Shown in pieces: positions 1-8,318 of a DNA stretch of 44,627 bases. The DNA comes from an uncultured Clostridia bacterium (lineage in GTDB: Bacteria > Bacillota > Clostridia > Oscillospirales > CAG-272), in NCBI GenBank assembly GCA_944381095.1, contig CALWJW010000007.1, positions 1 to 44,627 of the forward strand, read 5' to 3'. Each line of letters begins with the position of its first letter. Positions within the stretch are counted from its first letter, which is position 1. The notes beneath the pieces were generated by a model. That model saw nothing but the letters and a program-made list of their open reading frames with translations. It had not been told where the DNA came from and did no database searches. The position numbers and the translations under genes were made by a program.

Positions 1-2
1 TG

Positions 3-149
3 ATTACCGAAGACGACGCTTTTTTTGAAGAAAAACGGCGTCAGGTAAATTCTGCAATAAGTGAGATAGCTGAAAAAATCGGAAAAGGCTCGCAATGCCG
101 GAGAAAAAATAATGAGATTGCTTATAACTGGAGCATGGAAATGCAGTGA
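3..149 (+). CDS. Possible C-terminal end of an upstream gene (partial)
   Basis: The only frame open from the window edge runs from base 3 to a TGA at 147-149 and would overlap the next gene by 38 bp. The visible 48 residues are charged and helix-prone (motif TEDDAFFEEKRRQ), compatible with the tail of a polysaccharide-locus enzyme such as a glycosyltransferase. No family can be recognised from so little. The overlap is longer than the 1-4 bp overlaps elsewhere in this locus, so the frame could be fortuitous. Confidence 0.4.
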   Translation: MTEDDAFFEEKRRQVNSAISEIAEKIGKGSQCRRKNNEIAYNWSMEMQ

Positions 150-1068
150 AAAAGCCGTCGGGGCGCTTGAAAATGCGGGATATGAAACGGTATTTATGCA
201 GGATGAAAAAAGTGAGATACCGGTTTTCCCGGAAAGCATAGATGCCGTTGTCTGCAACGGTCTGTTTTTATATCACGGAATTGAAAAATTCAGCCGTTTG
301 AAAATTGTACAGCTGACAAGCGCCGGATTTGACCGGATACCAATGGATCAGATTAAGACAAATGGAATAGCTCTTTTCGGAGCCGGAGACGTTTACTCTC
401 ATCCGATAGCCGAAACTGTGATCGGCGGGGTGCTTCAACTTTACAGAGAGTTTGAGTTTTTTTCCGAGAACCGGAAAAAGCATTTGTGGGAAAAGAAAAG
501 GACACTCAGACAGCTCGAGGGAAAGAAGATATGCGTAATCGGATGCGGCAGTATAGGAAAGCGCACAGCAAAGCTGTTTTCAGCGTTTGGGTGCTGTGTT
601 TACGGAGTAGACCTGAAAAAGCTGACCGATGAGAACTTTGTGGACATATTCCCGCCGCAAGAAATGAAAGCAGTGCTGGGAAATGCTGATGTGACGGTAG
701 TTACCGTTCCGCTGACGGACGAAAATTACCATTTAATGGATAAGAGCGTTTTTGCCGCCATGAAGCCCGGAAGCATATTCGTAAACGTATCACGCGGCGC
801 GGTTGCTGATGAAGATGCGCTGGCAGAAGCTCTTGAAAAGAGGCTCGGAGGTGCGGTTCTTGACGTTTTCGAAAGAGAGCCTTTAAGTCCGGAAAGCAAG
901 TTATGGGAACTGCCGAACGTGATAATAATTCCTCACTGTGCGTTCATAAGCGACCGTAATCACGAGGAGCTTGAAGCTGTAATATTGAAAAATCTGCTTT
1001 CAGTCGTAAAAGTGACAGAAAAGTCAGATAATAAAAGCTGTGATGCAGGACAAGAAAAAATACCGTAA
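112..1068 (+). CDS. D-isomer-specific 2-hydroxyacid dehydrogenase family protein
   Basis: A 318-aa NAD(P)-dependent oxidoreductase of the D-2-hydroxyacid dehydrogenase/phosphoglycerate dehydrogenase superfamily. The Rossmann motif GCGSIG lies at residues 144-149. The family's catalytic Arg-Glu-His set is seen as R228 (NVSRGA), E256 (FEREPL) and H275 (IPHCAF). The start is preceded by GGAG about 9 nt upstream. Such enzymes interconvert 2-keto acids and D-2-hydroxy acids; the substrate cannot be read from sequence. It sits 11 bp before a flippase gene in a polysaccharide locus, so a role in making a hydroxy-acid substituent or unusual sugar precursor is possible (inference). A full ACT-domain SerA is excluded by length. 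Confidence 0.85.
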   Translation: MRLLITGAWKCSEKAVGALENAGYETVFMQDEKSEIPVFPESIDAVVCNGLFLYHGIEKFSRLKIVQLTSAGFDRIPMDQIKTNGIALFGAGDVYSHPIAETVIGGVLQLYREFEFFSENRKKHLWEKKRTLRQLEGKKICVIGCGSIGKRTAKLFSAFGCCVYGVDLKKLTDENFVDIFPPQEMKAVLGNADVTVVTVPLTDENYHLMDKSVFAAMKPGSIFVNVSRGAVADEDALAEALEKRLGGAVLDVFEREPLSPESKLWELPNVIIIPHCAFISDRNHEELEAVILKNLLSVVKVTEKSDNKSCDAGQEKIP

Positions 1069-1079
1069 CGGAGATACAA

Positions 1080-2594
1080 ATGAATAGAAAAACCGGCGTT
1101 ATTTTATCCTATGTGCTGATGGCGTTCGAGGTTTTTTCCACACTTATTCTGACGCCGTTCATAATCCGAAGTCTCGGTCAGGCGGAGTACGGAGTTTATA
1201 AGCTTGCGCTTAGTCTCAACGCATATCTTTACCTTCTGGATTTAGGAGTGGGGAATACCGCTATCGCGTATATATCCAAATACAGAGCGAACGGAGACAA
1301 GCTCTCTGAACGGAAATTCATCGGAATAAGCACTCTGTTTTACGCCGTTATTTCGGTCCTTACTCTGGTGGCAGGACTGCTGTTAACGAAGGCTTTGCCG
1401 GAAATATTCGGAGCGGGGCTCAGCGGAGAAGAGGTTAAGCTTGCGCAGGAGCTGTTGAAAATAACGGTGCTTGGTACGGCTTTTGTTCTTCTTACAGCGG
1501 TTTACAATAATGCGCTGATAGCGTACGAAAGATTTTTTATTTCAAGAAGCCTGTCGATTTTACAGATACTTCTTAAAATAATATTTGTATTTCTTGCGCT
1601 GAAAAACGGAAGCGGAGCTCTGGGTATAGTTAAGGTGAATTTCATATTGACTTTGATATTCAGAGGCGCGGCAACTGTTTACGCAGTGATGCGTATAAAA
1701 ATTATCCCGAAATTTTCCGGTATAAATACCGGTTTTGTAAAGGAGACCGTGAAATATTCGTCTTTTATACTTTTTCAGATGATAGCGACTCAGATAAATC
1801 TGACAGCCGATCAGGTGCTCATAGGAGCGACGGTAGCGTCATCCGCGGTAATTATCGGAGTTTACGGTGTTGCGGCTCAGTTAAGTCAGTATTTTCAAAG
1901 TATAGGACAGGTGTTCAGCGGTGTACTGATGCCGGGTGTTGTGAGACTTGTTGAGCGTAACGGCAGTGCTGACGAAATATGTAATGAAATGATAAAGATA
2001 GGTCGGATAGTACTGACTGTCTGCGGAATGGTACTGGCGGTGTTTTCCGTGTTCGGAAAACGCTTTATTAACCTTTGGGCGGGAAGTGCAAACACCGGTG
2101 CGTATTACGTTTGTCTTTTACTTATGACGGCTTATCTGCTGATAATGACAGAAAATGTGGGAATGCAGGTTTTGTATGCCAAGAACAGCCATAAGGAAAT
2201 TTCGGTAATCAAACTTTTAATCGTTGTTTTGAATTTGTTTGTCACGCTGCTCCTGATAAAGTGGAATCCGCTCATAGGCGCGGCGCTCGGTACATTTATT
2301 GCCTTGATGCTTGGGGATGTCGTACTAACAAACGCAGTATTCGTTAAAAAATTAAAGATATCTCTTATGAAATACTGGCTGGGAGTGACAAAAGGTACGG
2401 GGATTTGCCTGGTATTTACAATCGTTTCAGGTTTTGTTTTCAGCATGTTGACCCCGGAAAACTGGTTGGGACTGATCTCCGGATGTATGCTGACAAGTCT
2501 GACGTATCTGACGCTAATATGGCTTATAGGTTTTAATGAATATGAAAAAGACCTGCTGAAAAGAGTTTTCAGGCAAAAAAAGAAAAAAAGTTAA
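1080..2594 (+). CDS. Oligosaccharide flippase (Wzx/PST family)
   Basis: A 504-aa, very hydrophobic integral membrane protein with about 12-14 predicted membrane segments and a Lys-rich cytoplasmic tail. The N-terminal pattern (TLILTPFIIRSLG then AEYGVYKL) is typical of polysaccharide transporter (PST/MATE-like) flippases, which move undecaprenyl-linked oligosaccharide units across the membrane. It has a GGAG ribosome binding site and follows the dehydrogenase gene by 11 bp, so the two are probably cotranscribed. About 100 bp separate it from capE. The combination of flippase and nucleotide-sugar genes supports a Wzx-type capsule or cell-wall polysaccharide locus. Teichuronic or other glycan export is the main alternative. 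Confidence 0.85.
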   Translation: MNRKTGVILSYVLMAFEVFSTLILTPFIIRSLGQAEYGVYKLALSLNAYLYLLDLGVGNTAIAYISKYRANGDKLSERKFIGISTLFYAVISVLTLVAGLLLTKALPEIFGAGLSGEEVKLAQELLKITVLGTAFVLLTAVYNNALIAYERFFISRSLSILQILLKIIFVFLALKNGSGALGIVKVNFILTLIFRGAATVYAVMRIKIIPKFSGINTGFVKETVKYSSFILFQMIATQINLTADQVLIGATVASSAVIIGVYGVAAQLSQYFQSIGQVFSGVLMPGVVRLVERNGSADEICNEMIKIGRIVLTVCGMVLAVFSVFGKRFINLWAGSANTGAYYVCLLLMTAYLLIMTENVGMQVLYAKNSHKEISVIKLLIVVLNLFVTLLLIKWNPLIGAALGTFIALMLGDVVLTNAVFVKKLKISLMKYWLGVTKGTGICLVFTIVSGFVFSMLTPENWLGLISGCMLTSLTYLTLIWLIGFNEYEKDLLKRVFRQKKKKS

Positions 2595-2694
2595 GAATAG
2601 TGAGCGTCACTTTAAGTAAGACGCTTGGCGGGAATTATAACTTTTGTGAGCAGAGGAATTAAACACCTTAATCTTTGATTATGAAAGGGATAAC

Positions 2695-3747
2695 ATGTCA
2701 GTATTCAAAAACAAAACGCTCCTGATAACAGGAGGAACCGGTAGCTTTGGGAACGCTGTTGTAAAAAAGTTTTCGGAAAGCGATATAGGAGAGGTAAGGA
2801 TTTTTTCGCGCGATGAGAAAAAGCAGGAGGACATGAGAAGGGCGGTTATTGCGGAATACCCGGAATTTTCCGACAAAGTAAAGTTTTACATCGGTGACGT
2901 CAGAGACAGATCAAGTGTTGAATACGCTATGTACGGCGTCGACTACGTTTTCCACGCCGCGGCGCTGAAACAGGTTCCGTCGTGCGAGTTTTTCCCGATA
3001 GAGGCTGTTAAAACCAATATTCTCGGAACGGAAAACGTGATAGATGCGGCTGTCAGAGAAAAGGTAAAGACGGTCATATGCCTGTCAACAGATAAGGCGG
3101 CATATCCCGTGAACGCAATGGGAACGTCAAAGGCTATGATGGAAAAAGTCGTGATAGCAAGGGCGAGAAATACCGATCCGGAAACAACTAAGATTTGTTG
3201 CACAAGGTACGGAAATGTCCTGTATTCGAGAGGTTCGGTCGTGCCGCTCTGGATCGATCAAATAAAAGCAGGAAAGCCTGTCACCGTAACGGCGCCTGAA
3301 ATGACAAGGTTTGTAATGACCCTTGAAGAGGCGGTGAGGCTTGTACTGTTTGCATTTACCGACGCAGAAAGCGGAGATATAATGGTACAGAAAGCTCCGG
3401 CGTGTACGATAGCGACTCTTTCACGAGCGGTCAGGGAAATATTTTCTCCTGAAACAAAAGAAAAGATCATCGGGATAAGGCACGGAGAAAAAATGTATGA
3501 GACGCTTCTGACAAACGAAGAGAGCGCGGGAGCGATAGATATGGGAGAATTTTACAGAGTACCGGCAGACCGCAGAACCCTGAATTACGAAAAATATTTT
3601 TCAGCAGGAGATACAGAAAGAAATCTCAAAGCTGAATTTAATTCAGATAATGCCAGACTCCTCTGCGCAGAGCAGGTAAAGGAAAAACTTCTGACTATTC
3701 CGGAAATTCGGGCGGAGCTCGGAAACATCGGAGGTACGGCAAAGTGA
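2695..3747 (+). CDS. capE: UDP-GlcNAc 4,6-dehydratase/5-epimerase, CapE/WbjB-like
   Basis: A 350-aa extended SDR protein of the CapD/FlaA1 group. The NAD(P)-binding motif GGTGSFG is at residues 13-19 and STDKAAYP at 131-138. The usual catalytic YxxxK is M142-xxx-K146, the Met substitution characteristic of CapE/WbjB-like inverting dehydratases. In the Staphylococcus aureus and Pseudomonas pathway this enzyme converts UDP-GlcNAc to the 2-acetamido-2,6-dideoxy-L-arabino-hexos-4-ulose intermediate. The next two genes are CapF- and CapG-like and overlap this one in series, so the whole UDP-L-FucNAc pathway is present. The start has a GAAAGGG site about 6 nt upstream. Assignment is strong because of the three-gene context. 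Confidence 0.9.
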   Translation: MSVFKNKTLLITGGTGSFGNAVVKKFSESDIGEVRIFSRDEKKQEDMRRAVIAEYPEFSDKVKFYIGDVRDRSSVEYAMYGVDYVFHAAALKQVPSCEFFPIEAVKTNILGTENVIDAAVREKVKTVICLSTDKAAYPVNAMGTSKAMMEKVVIARARNTDPETTKICCTRYGNVLYSRGSVVPLWIDQIKAGKPVTVTAPEMTRFVMTLEEAVRLVLFAFTDAESGDIMVQKAPACTIATLSRAVREIFSPETKEKIIGIRHGEKMYETLLTNEESAGAIDMGEFYRVPADRRTLNYEKYFSAGDTERNLKAEFNSDNARLLCAEQVKEKLLTIPEIRAELGNIGGTAK

Positions 3748-4892
3748 TAATACTTGTAACCGGAGCCGACGGCTTTGTCGGTAAAAATCTTTGCGCAGCG
3801 TTAAAAAATATAATGCTTGGCAATGACAGAAGGTTTGATGACGTAAAGATAGATGAAATTATCGGATATGACGTTAAAAGCAATCCTCAGACATTGGAGA
3901 GGGTGTGTGAAAAGGCGGATTTTGTGTTTCATCTTGCAGGCGTCAACAGGTCTGAAAACGAAAGTGCATTCAGGGAAGGAAATGTTATTTTTACCGAGCG
4001 TCTCATCGGATTGCTTGAAAAATACAAAAACAACTGTCCGGTAATGTATTCGTCTTCTGTAATGGCAGGAGAAAATACAGCTTACGGAAAAACAAAGGAA
4101 GAAGCCGAAAATGTCATATTAAGACACGCCGCAAAAACCGGTGCCGCAGTTTATATTTACAGATACGAAAACATATTCGGAAAGTGGTGCAGACCTGACT
4201 ATAACAGCGTTGTTGCGACATTTTGTCACAGACTTGCAAGAGGGTTGCAAATAACGGTAAATGACAGGGAAAGAGAGCTCAGACTCTGCTATATTGACGA
4301 CGTTGTAGATGACCTTATCAGACTCCTCAGCAAAAAGTATATCCATACCGCAGGATACTGCAAGGTGGAAACACAGTACAGCCTTACAGTAGGAGGGCTT
4401 GCCGGATTGATGTTAAAGATCTCCGAAAACGACCTATGCGAAGATTTACCGCAGTGCGGAGAAAATACGCTTTATTCCAAGCTTTTCAGCACTTATCTTT
4501 CGTATCTGCCGCCGGAAAAAGCCGTACTGTCTTACAGAGAAAACCAAGACGCGAGAGGCAGCTTTACCGAGCTTTTCAGGACGGAAAAAAACGGACAGGT
4601 ATCGCTGAATAAAATAAACCCCGGAGCACGGAAAGGGATGCACTGGCATTCCAAAAAGTGGGAAATATTCGTCGCACTGCGCGGTAATGGTGTTGTAAAG
4701 CAGAGAAAGATAAACGAAACAGAAGTTTTTGAGTATACCCTTTCAGAGGATAAAACAGAGGGCGTTTGCGTGCTTCCGGGTTATGTACACAGTATAGAGA
4801 ATAGTTCGGAGACAGAGGAGCTTGCGGTACTGATTTACGCAAGTGAAAAATTTGACAAAGAGAATCCCGATACATTTACGGAGGATGTCTGA
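3744..4892 (+). CDS. capF: Bifunctional reductase/epimerase CapF/WbjC-like (SDR plus cupin)
   Basis: A 382-aa protein with two domains. Residues 1 to about 250 are an NAD(P)-dependent SDR (GADGFVG near 7-13, catalytic Y114xxxK118). The C-terminal 110 or so residues are a cupin starting at ARGSFTELF and carrying a metal-binding set H300, H302 and E307 (GMHWHSKKWE). This layout is diagnostic for CapF, in which the cupin epimerises C3 and the SDR domain reduces C4 of the UDP-4-keto sugar made by CapE. The start is a GTG sharing GTGA with the capE stop, preceded by GGAGGT; translational coupling is likely. Its product feeds CapG. Confidence 0.9.
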   Translation: MIILVTGADGFVGKNLCAALKNIMLGNDRRFDDVKIDEIIGYDVKSNPQTLERVCEKADFVFHLAGVNRSENESAFREGNVIFTERLIGLLEKYKNNCPVMYSSSVMAGENTAYGKTKEEAENVILRHAAKTGAAVYIYRYENIFGKWCRPDYNSVVATFCHRLARGLQITVNDRERELRLCYIDDVVDDLIRLLSKKYIHTAGYCKVETQYSLTVGGLAGLMLKISENDLCEDLPQCGENTLYSKLFSTYLSYLPPEKAVLSYRENQDARGSFTELFRTEKNGQVSLNKINPGARKGMHWHSKKWEIFVALRGNGVVKQRKINETEVFEYTLSEDKTEGVCVLPGYVHSIENSSETEELAVLIYASEKFDKENPDTFTEDV

Positions 4893-6076
4893 TGACTGCT
4901 GAAAACAATGAAATAAATTTTCCTGCGTTCAGAAACAACGGCAAGCTGAAGCTTCTTATTATTGTCGGCACACGGCCTGAAATAATCAGACTGTCACAGG
5001 TGATAGAAAAATGCAGGGAATACTTTGATTGCCTGTTGGCGCACACCGGGCAGAACTACGATTACGATCTGAACCGGATATTTTTCGATGAACTCGGAAT
5101 AGGGCTTCCGGATGTGAATCTTGATTGTGCAGGAAACGATCTCGGTGAAACGGTAGGCAGCATAATCAGCAAATCGTACAGACTGATGATAAATTGCAGA
5201 CCGGATGCTTTACTTATTCTGGGTGACACTAATTCCTGTCTTTCGGCAATATCCGCCAAACGTCTTCACATACCGATTTTTCACATGGAAGCCGGTAATC
5301 GCTGCAAAGACGAATGCTTGCCGGAGGAAACAAACAGGCGGATAGTAGACATAATATCAGACGTCAATATAGCTTATTCCGAAAATGCGAGAAGAAACCT
5401 TGCGGACTGCGGTCTTCCGCCGGAAAGGACGTTTGTGGTCGGTTCTCCGATGACGGAAGTATTGTCACGCTTCTATGAGAAGATCTTAATGAGTGACATA
5501 CTTGAACGGGAGGGACTGAAAGAGACCGGATATATGCTTTTATCGGTACACAGAGAAGAGAATATAGATGATGAAAAAAATTTTATAAATATATTCGGTA
5601 CTCTCAATAAACTTGCCGAAAGGTACGGGATGCCGATTTTGTATTCCTGTCACCCCAGATCGCTGAAACGCCTTAACGAAAGCGGAATTGCTTTGCACCC
5701 GGCTATCAGAGTTCATAAGCCGCTTGGATTTATCGATTATAACCGTCTTCAAACAGGAGCTTATGCGGTGATATCGGATTCCGGCACGCTTCCGGAGGAA
5801 AGCAGCTTTTATATTTCAAAAGGAAAGCCGATTGCGGCTGTCAGTTTAAGAAGCAGTACAGAAAGACAGGAAGCGATGGACAGCGGTTGTTTTGTACTTT
5901 CCGGGGTAGATGAAGAGGGGATAATCAGGTCAGTAGAGCTTGCGGCAGGTATCAGAAAAAGCGGTATATCCGGAAGTCCGGTAACCGATTATGCAGATAA
6001 AAATGTTTCGCTGAAAGTAGTAAATATCATCCAGTCTTACACATCGGCAGTAAATAAATATGTCTGGCGAAAATAA
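4892..6076 (+). CDS. capG: UDP-N-acetylglucosamine 2-epimerase family, CapG/WbjD-like
   Basis: A 394-aa cytoplasmic enzyme of the WecB/CapG fold (GT-B-like). Visible family motifs are VGTRPEIIRL near the N-terminus, HTGQNYDYD, HMEAGNRC, SVHREEN and ISDSGTLPEES. WecB itself makes UDP-ManNAc; in CapE-CapF-CapG operons the homologue performs the last C2 epimerisation giving UDP-N-acetyl-L-fucosamine, and this context favours that role. The ATG overlaps the capF stop as TGATG, with GGAGG just upstream. The locus ends here: the next gene is on the opposite strand after a 357-bp gap. UDP-ManNAc production is the alternative. Confidence 0.88.
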   Translation: MTAENNEINFPAFRNNGKLKLLIIVGTRPEIIRLSQVIEKCREYFDCLLAHTGQNYDYDLNRIFFDELGIGLPDVNLDCAGNDLGETVGSIISKSYRLMINCRPDALLILGDTNSCLSAISAKRLHIPIFHMEAGNRCKDECLPEETNRRIVDIISDVNIAYSENARRNLADCGLPPERTFVVGSPMTEVLSRFYEKILMSDILEREGLKETGYMLLSVHREENIDDEKNFINIFGTLNKLAERYGMPILYSCHPRSLKRLNESGIALHPAIRVHKPLGFIDYNRLQTGAYAVISDSGTLPEESSFYISKGKPIAAVSLRSSTERQEAMDSGCFVLSGVDEEGIIRSVELAAGIRKSGISGSPVTDYADKNVSLKVVNIIQSYTSAVNKYVWRK

Positions 6077-6433
6077 CCCTCCATACGGCAAAAATGTTCG
6101 GTTAAATTAAACCACTGTGCAAAAAATGTCAATATGAAATATACTGACTGTACAGTCAACAAATATTTCTGTTGAAAACAGGCTCACGATCTCTGTTTGA
6201 AAATATTCTGGTAAAAATAAAATAACCGCATCTCAGCGGAAACGGTGAATCATTTACTGTCGTACACTGCGGAAAATTGAATATTACGCAATTGAACGAA
6301 AAGAAACAATTAACTGTACCGCCAAGACGCGGCTATTTTTGCGTTATTGAATTTCTGAAAATGCCTTAATAATGTGTTTCAGTGGCGGTTTGATAACTTT
6401 CAGATTCAAAACAGCAAAAGTACGGATGTAGAT
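6077..6433. other. Non-coding gap between convergent genes, with a 14-bp palindrome
   Basis: No credible coding frame is seen between capG and the convergent GrpB-Nudix gene. The stretch is AT-rich and contains the perfect palindrome TGACTGTACAGTCA at 6145-6158, the only strong symmetric element. No clear intrinsic terminator with a T-run was found for either gene. Confidence 0.5.
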
Positions 6434-7384
6434 TTATCTGTGCTTTTTCTGGTTCTGGGTTTCATGTTCCGATGAAGCAAGCTTTTTTTCTGCGAGTTTC
6501 AGTATTCGTCTGTCCTGTTCGTAGTCCAGCTTTTGCAGAGCTTCGTCAATCGGCAACAGCCAGATGCCGTAAACCTCACCCTTCTGAGGTTTAAAAACCC
6601 CTTCTGTATAATTGGCAAGAAAATAAAGTGCACTTTTATGTATATAACCGTCGACAAGATAACGGTATTCCGCTCTGAAAGAAGTGTCAAGGGTTACGTC
6701 AAGACTTGTTTCTTCTTTTATTTCACGGAGAGCGGTCTGAGCTTCGGTTTCGCCGTATTCCATATGTCCTTTCGGGAAACCGTTATGACCGGAGCGGTTT
6801 TGTATTATCAGATAATGGCGTCTTCCGCCGCGGATTTTCCAGACGACAGCCCCACAGGAGCGTTCACTTATATAGCATTTTGTTCGTAGCGTCCTGCGCA
6901 CGAACTCGCTTTTCCCGGCTGTATATGAACGCCTGTCACAGGCGTATTTTGCGGCGAGAGAGATTTTCAGCTGCATATATTTTTCTCTGACGGAAGCGTC
7001 TTTTTTAAGACAGTCGGTAAATGCGATATAAGAATTCCAAAGCGTTTTGCCGTGAATCACGATATGAACGTAAATACTGAGCTTGCTTTTTACAGCTGAC
7101 AGAAAAATCTGATTTTCTGTATCAGTTTCTCTTTTGTGGCAGTAGCCGAGTTGCGAAAGTTTTTCAAAAAAGCGCGGCACGGCGTCAAAACTCCGGACAG
7201 CGACCGCAATATCAATGATCGGACGAGATCTCAGACCCGGGACAGCCGTGCTTCCGATATGAGCTTTATCTACAATGACAGAACCCATAACCGATGACAG
7301 CTCACCGAGGACAGTTTTACCGACAGAAATCCATTCATAGGAAAAGGGTACCAGTTTGACCGATTCTTTTTTTTGTTGCGGCAT
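6434..7384 (-). CDS. GrpB (UPF0157)-Nudix hydrolase fusion protein
   Basis: A 316-aa two-domain protein. Residues 1 to about 165 match the GrpB/UPF0157 nucleotidyltransferase-like family (HIGSTAVPG at 42-50 followed by PIIDIAV). Residues from about 170 form a Nudix hydrolase domain with FPKGHMEYGE and a Nudix box spanning G206 to L228: G206, E212, R220, E221, E224 and E225 are present, while the usual Gly near its end is S227. The Nudix half resembles Ap4A/NTP pyrophosphohydrolases. Function of GrpB proteins is poorly defined; fusion suggests both act on related nucleotide substrates (inference). It is monocistronic with its own consensus promoter. The ATG is at 7384; the upstream longer frame crosses the promoter and is not used. 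Confidence 0.85.
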   Translation of the reverse strand: MPQQKKESVKLVPFSYEWISVGKTVLGELSSVMGSVIVDKAHIGSTAVPGLRSRPIIDIAVAVRSFDAVPRFFEKLSQLGYCHKRETDTENQIFLSAVKSKLSIYVHIVIHGKTLWNSYIAFTDCLKKDASVREKYMQLKISLAAKYACDRRSYTAGKSEFVRRTLRTKCYISERSCGAVVWKIRGGRRHYLIIQNRSGHNGFPKGHMEYGETEAQTALREIKEETSLDVTLDTSFRAEYRYLVDGYIHKSALYFLANYTEGVFKPQKGEVYGIWLLPIDEALQKLDYEQDRRILKLAEKKLASSEHETQNQKKHR

Positions 7385-7425
7385 AACCGGACTCCCCCTT
7401 TCTGCATAAGATATACGTTCTGTAT

Positions 7426-7454
7426 ATTATAGCACAAATTTTGTGCTTTGTCAA
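7426..7454 (-). promoter_or_regulatory. Sigma-A promoter with palindromic operator in the spacer
   Basis: On the minus strand TTGACA (7449-7454) is followed after exactly 17 bp by TATAAT (7426-7431), about 40 bp before the GrpB-Nudix start. The spacer is almost entirely a perfect inverted repeat, AGCACAAA-N-TTTGTGCT at 7431-7447. A repressor bound there would block RNA polymerase; the protein that binds is unknown. Confidence 0.8.
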
Positions 7455-7598
7455 CAACGGCAGTGAAGCAGTCACTTGATGAAAAATAAAATTAAAAAAA
7501 TATCGGTAGATAATGAGCAACAATAATGTTACAATCATTAGTGCTTGGTTTGCTTTTGTTAACGGACAGGCGTAATCAAATGAAATGAGGCTCAAAAT

Positions 7599-8303
7599 AT
7601 GGATCATTTTGTGGAACTGAAAAATGTCAGCAAGGTTTACAGGATGGGCGAGGTGGAAATAACCGCGGTTGACGGTATAGATCTGACTATCGAAAAGGGT
7701 GAGTTTGCGGTAATAGTAGGGCCGAGCGGAGCAGGAAAGACCACGGTGCTGAACATACTCGGCGGAATGGATACGGCAAGCAGTGGAGAGGTTTACGTGG
7801 ACGGCGAGAATGTAGCCGGTTACGGCAGAAAAGAACTTGTAAAATACAGAAGAGAGGATATAGGCTTTGTATTTCAGTTTTATAATCTTATGCAGAATCT
7901 TACTGCGCTTGAAAATGTTGAACTTGCCTTGCAGATAAGTAAAAAACCTCTTAATGCCGAAGAAGTGCTCAAAGACGTAGGGTTAGGCGAAAGGATAAGC
8001 AATTTCCCGGCGCAGTTATCGGGTGGCGAGCAGCAAAGAGTGGCAATAGCGAGGGCGCTGGCAAAAAATCCGAAGCTGCTGCTCTGTGACGAGCCGACGG
8101 GAGCACTCGACTACAAAACCGGAAAATCAATACTGAGACTACTTCAGGAAACCTGCCGTTTAAAGGGAATGACAGTCATAATAATAACTCATAATACGGC
8201 GCTGACGCCGATGGCTGACAAGGTCATACATATCAACAGCGGTAAAGTTGTATCTACTGAGATAAACCCGGACCCGATGTCAGTGGAAGATATAGAATGG
8301 TGA
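7599..8303 (+). CDS. ABC transporter ATP-binding protein (MacB/LolD type)
   Basis: A 234-aa nucleotide-binding subunit. Walker A is GPSGAGKTT at 41-49, the Q-loop glutamine is Q93, the signature LSGGEQQ starts at L140, Walker B ends in D164-E165 and the H-loop is H198. The sequence is typical of the LolD/MacB/FtsE-like class that pairs with FtsX-fold permeases and drives extrusion or mechanotransmission rather than transport through a channel. The permease gene follows after 15 bp and they certainly form one operon. In Firmicutes such pairs often confer antimicrobial peptide resistance, but no BceRS-like two-component genes are seen here. The ATG follows ATGAGG. Confidence 0.93.
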   Translation: MDHFVELKNVSKVYRMGEVEITAVDGIDLTIEKGEFAVIVGPSGAGKTTVLNILGGMDTASSGEVYVDGENVAGYGRKELVKYRREDIGFVFQFYNLMQNLTALENVELALQISKKPLNAEEVLKDVGLGERISNFPAQLSGGEQQRVAIARALAKNPKLLLCDEPTGALDYKTGKSILRLLQETCRLKGMTVIIITHNTALTPMADKVIHINSGKVVSTEINPDPMSVEDIEW

Positions 8304-8318
8304 CAGGAGGAGACGCAT

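Noticed and set aside
6533..6990. Two plus-strand open frames opposite the GrpB-Nudix gene
   Set aside because: They overlap a gene with recognisable domains on the other strand and lack start signals.
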